From positions 1-21,502 of the forward strand of contig CAYSCX010000038.1 of the NCBI GenBank assembly GCA_964429575.1: a stretch of DNA of 21,502 bases, in the 5' to 3' direction. This document shows positions 7,678 to 14,145 of the stretch, piece by piece. Under the pieces are notes generated by a model. The model made no database searches. It was not told the DNA's origin and saw nothing but the letters and a program-made list of their open reading frames with translations. How positions within the stretch are numbered: the stretch's first letter is position 1; every line of letters starts with the position of its first letter. The DNA is from CAYSCX01 sp964429575. GTDB lineage: Bacteria > Desulfobacterota > Binatia > Binatales > Binataceae. The translations under genes were made by a program, and so were the position numbers.

Positions 7678-8600
7678 CCAAACGATCCGCAGCAACCACA
7701 GGCGAAGAACGCCGCATCCGGGTGATCTCGGGGCGCCTGCGCGCGCAGCAGAAGCGCGTGACGGCGCCGATACGGCGCGGCGTCTATCTGGTGCCGGTGG
7801 CGATCACGTCGATCGGCCTGCTGATCGGTTTCTACGCGATCGTAGCCTCGCTGAGCCGCCATTTCGAGCTCGCCGCGGTGCTGATCACGGTCGCGTTTTT
7901 CTGCGACGGACTCGACGGACGTATCGCGCGCGCATCGCGCACCTCGAGTCAATTTGGCGTCGAGTACGACAGTCTTTCCGATGTCGTCGCGTTTGGCGTC
8001 GCCCCAGCGACACTTGCCTATACGTGGGCGCTCGCGCCGGCCGGCGTATGGGGCGCCGCGGTGAGTGGCCTGTTCGTCGTGTGTGCGGCGCTTAGGCTCG
8101 CGCGCTTCAATATCCAGACTGCTTCGGTGGACAAGAGCAGGTTTGTCGGACTGCCGGTGCCGGGCGCCGCGATGATGATCGCGGGCTCCGCGCTCGCATA
8201 CAGTTATTTCGAACTCGACTCGCCGCGAGCGCTGTGCGGATTCGGCTTGCTGCTGGTTTTGGCGCTGACGGGGCTGATGGTCTCGCGAGTACCCTACCCC
8301 AGTTTCAAGGCGCTCGACTGGCACGAGCGTGCGCCGGTCGAGCTTCTTCTGGCCGTTCTGGTATTCGCGGCATTCCTGTTCGCAATGCCGCAGTTCACCG
8401 CGTTCGCGCTTGCGGCTTCCTATGTGCTTTCGGGACCGATATTGATGGCGCTCGGAGAGCAGATGCATGAGAAGGTATCCGTCCTGCGGCCCGTTGCGCC
8501 GCAACGCTCTGACGACTCGGCACAGCCTGCTCCTGCGGCACCGTCTGCGGCGCAAAGCATCGCGCGTACGCGCCGGACCGGAAGTCTCGAAGGCATCTGA
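7674..8600 (+). CDS. pssA: CDP-diacylglycerol-serine O-phosphatidyltransferase
   Basis: Joins CDP-diacylglycerol (from CdsA) with serine to give phosphatidylserine, the substrate of Psd. It is an integral membrane enzyme of the CDP-alcohol phosphotransferase family. The complete catalytic motif D-x2-D-G-x2-A-R-x8-G-x3-D-x3-D is present as D78, D81, G82, A85, R86, G95, D99 and D103. About eight hydrophobic segments surround it. A basic N-terminal extension of about 35 residues precedes the first helix, and a polar, Pro/Ala-rich tail of about 45 residues ends the 308-residue chain. It overlaps psd by 4 bases. A new promoter lies just after its stop, so it is probably the last gene of its unit. 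Confidence 0.94.
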   Translation: MTKRSAATTGEERRIRVISGRLRAQQKRVTAPIRRGVYLVPVAITSIGLLIGFYAIVASLSRHFELAAVLITVAFFCDGLDGRIARASRTSSQFGVEYDSLSDVVAFGVAPATLAYTWALAPAGVWGAAVSGLFVVCAALRLARFNIQTASVDKSRFVGLPVPGAAMMIAGSALAYSYFELDSPRALCGFGLLLVLALTGLMVSRVPYPSFKALDWHERAPVELLLAVLVFAAFLFAMPQFTAFALAASYVLSGPILMALGEQMHEKVSVLRPVAPQRSDDSAQPAPAAPSAAQSIARTRRTGSLEGI

Positions 8601-8617
8601 CGGAGATCGACTGCCCC

Positions 8618-8647
8618 TTGACCGGGTTTCATCGCGATCCATAGAAT
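8618..8647 (+). promoter_or_regulatory. Sigma70-type promoter for the leuA leader
   Basis: TTGACC at 8618-8623 (5 of 6 to consensus) and TAGAAT at 8642-8647 (5 of 6) are separated by 18 bases. Transcription would start at about 8653-8656, at or next to the ATG of the leader ORF at 8656, so the leader could be translated from a leaderless message. The position between pssA and leuA fits a separate, independently regulated leuA unit. Confidence 0.6.
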
Positions 8648-8655
8648 TGCCTCCA

Positions 8656-8742
8656 ATGGCTCCGAAGCTGATCACGGGACTACTGCTCAGCCTGCTGGCC
8701 CTTAGAAGGGCCCACGCCGGGCACGTCTCGGAGCAGACTTAG
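8656..8742 (+). CDS. leuL: Leucine-rich leader peptide of leuA attenuator
   Basis: A 28-residue ORF with seven leucine codons among codons 5-16 (CTG, CTA, CTG, CTC, CTG, CTG, CTT), including a consecutive run at codons 9-11. It lies about 20 bases before the start of an intrinsic terminator and 128 bases before leuA. This is the arrangement of a leucine attenuation leader: scarcity of charged leucyl-tRNA would stall the ribosome on these codons. No Shine-Dalgarno sequence precedes the ATG. The predicted transcription start almost coincides with the ATG, so leaderless initiation is possible. The sequence also resembles a short signal peptide (hydrophobic core, then AHAG), but two arginines interrupt it and the downstream RNA structures favour attenuation. 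Confidence 0.72.
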   Translation: MAPKLITGLLLSLLALRRAHAGHVSEQT

Positions 8743-8776
8743 GGCAGCTCCAAATTACGAGACGAACGCCCCGGGC
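8697..8776 (+). promoter_or_regulatory. Alternative hairpins (antiterminator) of leuA attenuator
   Basis: Three pairings are visible. First, GGCCCT at 8697-8702 with AGGGCC at 8707-8712, overlapping the last leucine codon. Second, CGTCTCG at 8724-8730 with CGAGACG at 8758-8764, which can be extended by GGGC at 8719-8722 with GCCC at 8768-8771. The extension takes bases from the 5' arm of the terminator (8765-8776), so the two structures exclude each other. A ribosome at the leader stop (8740-8742) would cover part of 8724-8730 and favour termination. One stalled on the Leu codons would leave it free and favour antitermination. Pairings are read by eye; energies were not computed. Confidence 0.6.
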
Positions 8777-8817
8777 GATGGGCCAAGCGGAGGCCGCCCG
8801 GGGCGTTTTCTTTTTTT
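8765..8817 (+). terminator. Intrinsic terminator of the leuA attenuator
   Basis: A perfect 12-bp GC-rich stem pairs 8765-8776 with 8796-8807. An inner GGCC/GGCC pairing (8781-8784 with 8792-8795) sits in the loop. TTCTTTTTTT follows directly. It stands between the leader ORF and leuA, with leuA starting about 54 bases later, so transcription must pass it to express leuA. It is the strongest terminator seen in the window. Confidence 0.88.
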
Positions 8818-8870
8818 CGTGACGGGCGCTTCGCCGGGCCGAATCGTCGGGGCACGGGAGGGAGAGGGAC

Positions 8871-10433
8871 ATGGCGAACGCAGAGGCTGCACAACCAGAC
8901 TTCGTGCGCATCTTCGACACCACGCTGCGTGACGGCGAGCAGTCGCCCGGATGCACCATGAACGTGGAGGAGAAGATCGCGATCGCGCGCCAGCTCGAGC
9001 GGCTAAACGTCGATGTGATCGAGGCGGGCTTCGCCGCGTCGTCGCCGGGCGACTACCAATCCGTGCAGCGAATATCCGAGGCGATCAGCGGACCCGTCGT
9101 GCTGAGTCTTTCACGCACGCGCGACGCCGACGTGGACCAGGCGCTCAGCGCCGTGGACAAGGCGAAACAGCCCGGCATCCACATCTTCATTGCAACTTCC
9201 GAAATCCACATGAAGTACAAGCTCAATATGACCCGCGAGGACGTGTTGCAGGCCGCGACCTGGGCGGTGACACGCGCCAAGCAGCACCTCGACTACATCG
9301 AGTTCTCGTGCGAAGACGCGTCGCGCTCAGACTGGGACTTCATGGTGAAGGTCTGCATCGAGGTAATTCGCGCCGGCGCCAAGATCATCAACCTGCCCGA
9401 CACAACCGGCCATGCGATTCCGGAGGAGTACGGGCGCATGTTCGCGTACATGCGCGAGACCGTCCCGGGCGCCGACCAGGTCAGGTGGAGCACGCACTGC
9501 CACAATGACTTGGGGCTTGCGGTCGCGAACTCGCTGGCGGCGGTTAAGAACGGCGCGCGGCAGGTCGAATGCACGATCAGCGGTATCGGCGAGCGCGCCG
9601 GCAATACATCGATGGAAGAGGTCGTGATGGCGCTCAAGACGCGCAAAGATCTCTTCGGCATCCAGAGCCGCATCAATACGCGGCAGATTTATCCGGCGTC
9701 GCGGCTGCTCTCCCAGATCCTCGCGCAGCCGATTCCGCCCAACAAACCGATCGTCGGCGATAATGCTTTCGCCCACGAGGCGGGCATTCACCAGGACGGC
9801 GTCCTCAAGTACAAGCTGACCTACGAGATCATGAAGCCCGAAGACGTCGGGATTCCATCGAACAAGCTGGTGCTGGGGAAACACTCCGGCCGCCACGCGT
9901 TCGTCAACCGCCTCAAGGAGCTTGGCATCGACGTCGCGAGCGTGGACGTCGAGCGCGCGTTCGCCGAGTTCAAGGATCTTTGCGACAAGAAGAAGGTCGT
10001 ATACGACGACGACATTATCGCGGTCGTCACCGAGGAGGCGCGCCGCACTGCCGAGCACTTCGAACTGATCGATGTGAAGGTGCAGTCGTCAACCAAGTCG
10101 ACGCCGCACGCGCACGTTTCGATGCGGGTTGAAGGGAAGGAACTCCAGGCCGAAGCGACCGGCGACGGCGTGGTGGACGCGACCTACAAGGCGATCCTCA
10201 AGATCGCGCAGCTCAGGCCGGTGCTCGAACGATACTCGGTCAAGGCCATAACGGGCGGCACCGACGCGCTCGGCGAGGTTAGCTGTCTGCTGCGCGACGA
10301 AGGTATGACGGTCGCGGGGCACGGCGCGCACAGCGACATCGTGGTGGCGAGCGCGCTCGCATTGGTGAACGCGCTCAATCGGTTAAAGGCGGGGGCGCAC
10401 ATGCGCATCAAGCCGACCGACGCGGTGGCGTAG
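8871..10433 (+). CDS. leuA: 2-isopropylmalate synthase
   Basis: The first committed step of leucine synthesis: condenses acetyl-CoA with 2-ketoisovalerate. At 520 residues it is a standard bacterial LeuA. The catalytic TIM barrel begins with RIFDTTLRDGEQSPG (13-27), contains HCHNDLGLAVANSLAAV (metal-binding His residues) and GIGERAGN, and is followed by the linker around EAGIHQDG and GKHSGRHAF. The C-terminal LeuA dimer domain (from about 390) is the leucine feedback site; it is complete here, with LRPVLERYSVKAITGGTDALGEV. A purine-rich GGGAGGGAGAGGGAC precedes the ATG. Expression is probably controlled by the attenuator immediately upstream. leuC and leuD are not adjacent. Confidence 0.97.
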   Translation: MANAEAAQPDFVRIFDTTLRDGEQSPGCTMNVEEKIAIARQLERLNVDVIEAGFAASSPGDYQSVQRISEAISGPVVLSLSRTRDADVDQALSAVDKAKQPGIHIFIATSEIHMKYKLNMTREDVLQAATWAVTRAKQHLDYIEFSCEDASRSDWDFMVKVCIEVIRAGAKIINLPDTTGHAIPEEYGRMFAYMRETVPGADQVRWSTHCHNDLGLAVANSLAAVKNGARQVECTISGIGERAGNTSMEEVVMALKTRKDLFGIQSRINTRQIYPASRLLSQILAQPIPPNKPIVGDNAFAHEAGIHQDGVLKYKLTYEIMKPEDVGIPSNKLVLGKHSGRHAFVNRLKELGIDVASVDVERAFAEFKDLCDKKKVVYDDDIIAVVTEEARRTAEHFELIDVKVQSSTKSTPHAHVSMRVEGKELQAEATGDGVVDATYKAILKIAQLRPVLERYSVKAITGGTDALGEVSCLLRDEGMTVAGHGAHSDIVVASALALVNALNRLKAGAHMRIKPTDAVA

Positions 10434-10665
10434 TGCGACGGACTGGTCGCGGGACTTGCCGCAATTTGACGCATGGGCTAAGTGAGGGACTTGCATCCTG
10501 AAACCAAGGTGCCGTCGCGGCGTCGCAACGCGGCGGGGACAGACGGTTCGCACAACCCGGCGCACTCACAACTTCGGGCCTATCGCGATTCCAGGCCAGC
10601 GCGATTTTGACCTCATTTGCCGCGAATTCTCGCTCAGAGTTGGAACTAGCCGTTAAGCGCTTCGG

Positions 10666-11778
10666 ATGGCGTACCAGGTTTTAGTTCTCAGGGGCGACGG
10701 CATCGGTCCCGAAGTCGTCGGCGAAGCACTGCAAGTGCTCAAGGTCGTGGCGCGCCGCTCTGCGATTGATGTCGAGTTCAAGGACGGACTTGTCGGCGGC
10801 CATGCGCTGGACGCGCACGGCACGCCGCTTCCCGATGACGTACTAAAACAGGCGCATGACTGCGATGCGATTCTGCTCGGCGCGGTCGGCGGACCCAAGT
10901 GGGACAATCCCAAGGCGGACAAGCGGCCCGAGCAGGCGCTGTTGGGCTTGCGCAAGGAACTCGGGCTGTTCGCCAATCTTCGGCCGGTGAAGGCGCTCAA
11001 AGAGCTGCTGCCGGCCTCGCCGCTCAAGCCCGAAGTGATCAACGGCGTGGACCTGGTGATCATTCGCGAGCTGACCGGCGGAATCTATTACGGCAAGCCG
11101 AGTGAACGGCGCCAGACGAAGAGCGGACGCGAGGCGGTCGACACCTGCTTCTACAGTGAAGAGGAGATCAAGCGCGTCGTTCGGTTCGGTTTCGACCTTG
11201 CGCGCGAACGCCGCAAGAAACTCACATCGGTTGACAAAGCGAATGTGCTTTCGTCATCCCGCCTATGGCGCGAGATCGCAACGGAAGTCGCCGCCGAGTA
11301 CCAAGACGTCGCGCTCGAACATCAACTCGTCGATTCGATGGCGATGCATCTGGTGCGGCGGCCGCGTGACTTTGACGTGGTCGTCACCGAGAACATGTTC
11401 GGCGACATCCTGACTGACGAGGCTTCGGTGCTGGTGGGCTCGATGGGGATGCTTCCGTCGGCGTCGCTCGGCGCGGACCTCAACAGTGCCGGCTTTCGAA
11501 TCGGGATGTACGAACCGATACACGGGAGCGCGCCTGACATTGCCGGACGCGACGAGGCGAACCCTCTCGCCGCGATTCTCTCGGCCGCGATGCTGCTCGA
11601 GCGTTCGTTTGGCATGCGCACCGAGGCTGAACTGATCGAGCGCGCGGTCGAGTCCGTCGTCCGTGACGGTTTCCGCACCCGAGACCTGCACGGCGGCCCC
11701 GGCACCAAGGTGGTCGGCTGCAAGGCGATGGGGCGCGCAGTGCGCGAGAAGATCGAAAGCCTCGAGCCCGAGTCCTGA
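10666..11778 (+). CDS. leuB: 3-isopropylmalate dehydrogenase
   Basis: Oxidatively decarboxylates 3-isopropylmalate with NAD+ in leucine synthesis. The 370-residue protein has LVLRGDGIGPEVV near the N-terminus, GLFANLRPVKA, and ELTGGIYYGKP. The family signature NMFGDILTDEASVLVGSMGMLPSASLG and the cofactor segment YEPIHGSAPDIAGRDEANPLA follow. The ATG at 10666 matches the family start; its ribosome site is weak. The 232 bases between leuA and leuB hold no gene, terminator or convincing promoter that I can support, so it is unclear whether leuB is read through from leuA. The stop codon shares one base with the start of the next gene (TGATG), so those two are coupled. Confidence 0.97.
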   Translation: MAYQVLVLRGDGIGPEVVGEALQVLKVVARRSAIDVEFKDGLVGGHALDAHGTPLPDDVLKQAHDCDAILLGAVGGPKWDNPKADKRPEQALLGLRKELGLFANLRPVKALKELLPASPLKPEVINGVDLVIIRELTGGIYYGKPSERRQTKSGREAVDTCFYSEEEIKRVVRFGFDLARERRKKLTSVDKANVLSSSRLWREIATEVAAEYQDVALEHQLVDSMAMHLVRRPRDFDVVVTENMFGDILTDEASVLVGSMGMLPSASLGADLNSAGFRIGMYEPIHGSAPDIAGRDEANPLAAILSAAMLLERSFGMRTEAELIERAVESVVRDGFRTRDLHGGPGTKVVGCKAMGRAVREKIESLEPES

Positions 11779-12755
11779 TGGCGGCTTCCGGCGGACGCGA
11801 GCCGCGGGTGGCCGTGGTCGGCGCCACCGGCGCGGTCGGCGGTCAACTGCTGGAGTTAATCTTGTCGCGCTCATTCCGGACCAGCGAGTTGCGCCCTTTC
11901 GCGTCCGATGCCGGAGAAGCTACGACCGTCGATATCGGTGAGGAGCATCACGTCGTTCACCGCTTGGAGAGTCCCGCGCAACTCAACAGATTCGATATCG
12001 CCTTCCTCGCGGTGCCGGAAGGCATCGCGCAGGAAATCATCGCGGCGCGTCCCGGTCCGGCTCTGATCGATCTCAGCGCAGCTACGCGCGCGCCTGCGCC
12101 CGCGATGCCGCTGGTGGCGCCCGGATTGACTACTCGGGCGAGACTATCGGAGTTGAAGGACGAGCGGGTCTTCGCGACGCCACATCCAGCGGCGCACGCA
12201 ATCGCGACATGTTTGCGCGCGTTGGAAATTGATAGCGGTTTCGTCAGCGCGGTTTTACTTCAAGGCGCAAGCGCGGGCGGTCGCGACCGGGTTACCGCGG
12301 CGATCGAACAATCGACCGACCTGCTGAGCGGGCGGCTCAGTCTCGAAGAGCAGGAAGTCCAGCGCGGGTTCAATCTTTTCATTCATCGCGAAGAGTCTCT
12401 CGCGCAAGAAGTGATCAGTTCCCAAGTGTCACACCTGCTGGGGCGGGCGCCGCAGATCGTGATGAGCGCGGTCGCGGCGCCGGTGCTGCACGGCGCCGCA
12501 CTGGTGATTCATCTCCCGGCCGCACCGAAGGCAGCTGGCCGCGTACAAGAGATGCTTCGCGCGGCTCCCGGTCTGCTGACGGTCGAGGCGGGAGAGCCGC
12601 TGGGCATCGCGGACGCGGTTGGACAGGATGCGATCATCGTGCGCGTTGATAACCGTCTCGAAGGCGTCGCGCTCTGGTGCGTGTTCGATAACACGCGGCT
12701 CGCGGCGCTGCTCGCGCTTTGGATAGCGGAGAATCTGCCCGCAGATTCCGGCTGA
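11778..12755 (+). CDS. Aspartate-semialdehyde dehydrogenase homologue, apparently inactive (Usg-like)
   Basis: The 325-residue protein has the overall Asd layout: Rossmann motif GATGAVG at 15-21, a central GASAGG element, and the C-terminal ending ALWCVFDNTRLAALLALWIAENL. Active-site residues are missing. Where Asd has PNC with the catalytic cysteine, this protein has PHP (135-137). Where Asd has RVPV followed by a GHS-type catalytic histidine, it has AAPVLHGAAL. The nearest cysteine (C145) is eight residues further on, in the following helix. Loss of Cys, His and substrate Arg together argues against dehydrogenase activity. E. coli Usg is a comparable Asd-like protein encoded next to truA, the same neighbour as here. 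Automated annotation would probably call this asd. Function unknown. Confidence 0.8.
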   Translation: MAASGGREPRVAVVGATGAVGGQLLELILSRSFRTSELRPFASDAGEATTVDIGEEHHVVHRLESPAQLNRFDIAFLAVPEGIAQEIIAARPGPALIDLSAATRAPAPAMPLVAPGLTTRARLSELKDERVFATPHPAAHAIATCLRALEIDSGFVSAVLLQGASAGGRDRVTAAIEQSTDLLSGRLSLEEQEVQRGFNLFIHREESLAQEVISSQVSHLLGRAPQIVMSAVAAPVLHGAALVIHLPAAPKAAGRVQEMLRAAPGLLTVEAGEPLGIADAVGQDAIIVRVDNRLEGVALWCVFDNTRLAALLALWIAENLPADSG

Positions 12756-12789
12756 GCTGCGCAGCGGGCGCTTCGACCCCGGCGGTCCC

Positions 12790-13521
12790 ATGCAAATCAA
12801 GCTCGTGCTCGAATACGACGGCACGAACTACTGCGGCTGGCAGATTCAGAACGGCCAAGACTCGATACAGGCTCGGATCGAAGCTGCGCTGGAACTGATT
12901 TTCTCCGCGCCGGTTCGGCTCTACGCCGCCGGGCGCACTGATGCGGGCGTACATGCGCGCGGCCAGGTCGCGACCTTGCGGCAGCCGCGCCCGTTTGACG
13001 CCGGGGAGCTCAAGCGCGCTCTCAACGCTACGCTTCCGTACGACATCGTGGTGCTGGACGCCGCCGAAGTGTCCGACAACTTCGATCCGCGGCGCGACGC
13101 GCGGCTTCGCGTGTACGAATATCGAGTGCTCAACCGAACTACTCGGTCGGCGTTCGAGCATCGGTTCGCATGGCTGGTGCGCGACCTGCTCGATCTCGAC
13201 GCACTCAACGACGCAGCGCGCGAATTCATTGGCGAGCATGACTTCGCCGCGTTCCGAACGCTTGGCACCGAGTTGAAATCCACCGTGCGGCGCGTCGATG
13301 TGAGCCAATGGCGTCGTGAGGGCGAAACGCTCACGTATCGCATCGAAGCGACCGGCTTTCTTCGCCACCAGGTGCGCACGATGGTCGGCGCGATGATTGA
13401 GGCCGGCCGCCACAAGTTGACGCCCGGCGATGTCCGTGCGCTGCTCGCAAGCCGCGACCGTGCGCACGCGCCCGCCGCAGTGCCCCCATCGGGACTTTTT
13501 CTGGTCGAGGTCCGCTACTAG
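12790..13521 (+). CDS. truA: tRNA pseudouridine(38-40) synthase
   Basis: Converts U38, U39 and U40 of the tRNA anticodon arm to pseudouridine. The 243-residue protein is the usual length. The N-terminal strand LVLEYDGTNYCGWQIQ is typical, the catalytic motif AAGRTDAGVHARGQV holds the nucleophile Asp51, and the C-terminal half contains FLRHQVRTMVGAMIEAGRH, conserved in TruA. The ATG at 12790 follows the Asd-like gene by 34 bases. The end of the protein (PPSGLFLVEVRY) is also family-typical, so the gene is intact. Confidence 0.96.
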   Translation: MQIKLVLEYDGTNYCGWQIQNGQDSIQARIEAALELIFSAPVRLYAAGRTDAGVHARGQVATLRQPRPFDAGELKRALNATLPYDIVVLDAAEVSDNFDPRRDARLRVYEYRVLNRTTRSAFEHRFAWLVRDLLDLDALNDAAREFIGEHDFAAFRTLGTELKSTVRRVDVSQWRREGETLTYRIEATGFLRHQVRTMVGAMIEAGRHKLTPGDVRALLASRDRAHAPAAVPPSGLFLVEVRY

Positions 13522-13662
13522 TGCGTGAGAGCGCATCAACTCGCCGCGAGATCGGAGATCCTGCGGCTTCGAGGGAGGCAAAGACGCGCATTGCGAGCTG
13601 TTGGAAAACCTGCTCCGTTTCGCGGAAATACGCAAATTTCTCCCGCTTTCGCGCTTGCAAAA

Positions 13663-13679
13663 TGAACGGTTCTCGTTCA
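13663..13679 (+). repeat. Short perfect inverted repeat upstream of the HU gene
   Basis: TGAACG at 13663-13668 and CGTTCA at 13674-13679 form a perfect 6-bp dyad around five bases, 47 bases before the HU start. It could be an operator or simply a small RNA hairpin. The rest of the gap between truA and the HU gene (13522-13726) shows no gene and no clear promoter. Confidence 0.3.
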
Positions 13680-13726
13680 GGCTCTTGCACAGCCCGCCCG
13701 CACCCGGCGTGGCAAGGAGGAGGCTG

Positions 13727-14074
13727 ATGACGCAGTCGCAGGTAGCAGCAACGCTTGCTGAGAAAGTCGGAGTGACAAAGAAGCAAGCGAAGGCAGCGAT
13801 CGAGGAATTGACCAGCTTGGTGGTGCGCGAACTGAAGAAAGAAGGGTCTCTGCGTCTGGCTGGACTCGGCATCTTCCGCAAGCGCAAGACCAAGGCTCGC
13901 ATCGGACGCAATCCAGCGACCGGTCAGGAGATCAAGATTCCCGCGCGCACGCGCCTGCGCTTCACACCGGCCAAGGCTCTCAAAGACGCGGTATTGGGAC
14001 CACCATCCAAGACCTCGCCGACGACTACACCACCGGCCAAGGCTCTCAAAAACGCGGTATTGGGACCTCGATAG
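13727..14074 (+). CDS. HU/IHF-family DNA-binding protein with duplicated C-terminal helix
   Basis: A nucleoid-associated protein that bends DNA as a dimer. Residues 1-92 form a complete HU fold: N-terminal helices (QVAATLAEKVGVTKKQAKAAIEE), the GLGIF turn, and the DNA-binding arm with GRNPATGQEIKIPA at 60-73. The usual last helix PAKALKDAVLGP lies at 81-92. A Pro/Thr/Ser linker then leads to a second near-identical copy, PAKALKNAVLGP at 103-114, giving 115 residues instead of about 90. The ATG at 13727 is chosen because GGAGGAGG lies just upstream; the frame stays open to a TTG at 13601, but that stretch has no HU similarity. Whether it is HU alpha-like, beta-like or IHF cannot be decided here. 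Confidence 0.9.
   Translation: MTQSQVAATLAEKVGVTKKQAKAAIEELTSLVVRELKKEGSLRLAGLGIFRKRKTKARIGRNPATGQEIKIPARTRLRFTPAKALKDAVLGPPSKTSPTTTPPAKALKNAVLGPR
13965..14067 (+). repeat. In-frame 37-bp direct repeat inside the HU gene
   Basis: The 37 bases at 13965-14001 recur at 14031-14067 with one difference (G at 13985, A at 14051). The period is 66 bases, or 22 codons, so the frame is preserved and the last helix of HU is encoded twice. Identity extends to synonymous positions, which suggests a recent duplication. The 29 bases between copies are not repeated. Confidence 0.9.
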
Positions 14075-14096
14075 ACTACGAGAGAAATCGCCTATG

Positions 14097-14139
14097 ACCG
14101 CGAGAGCGGCGTGATGCCGGCCTCTCGCGGTTGTATTTT
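14097..14139 (+). terminator. Intrinsic terminator after the HU gene
   Basis: A perfect 10-bp stem pairs 14097-14106 with 14122-14131, with a further CGGC/GCCG pairing inside and a TTGTATTTT tract on the + strand. It lies between the convergent HU and rarA genes. The T tract exists only for + strand transcription, so it mainly serves the HU gene. Confidence 0.75.
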
Positions 14140-14145
14140 CGGGTT

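Noticed and set aside
7590..8675. A 361-codon ORF on the - strand opposite pssA
   Set aside because: Very Arg-rich and without any motif; it is the complement of a well-supported membrane enzyme gene in high-GC DNA.
8656..8742. Leader ORF read as a small secreted or membrane microprotein
   Set aside because: It has a hydrophobic core and an AHAG site, but the leucine codon density, the mutually exclusive hairpins and the terminator before leuA explain it better as an attenuation leader.
10434..10665. Possible promoter or second attenuator before leuB
   Set aside because: TTGACG and TTGACC hexamers occur, but neither has a matching -10 at normal spacing. No Leu-rich ORF and no hairpin with a T tract were found.
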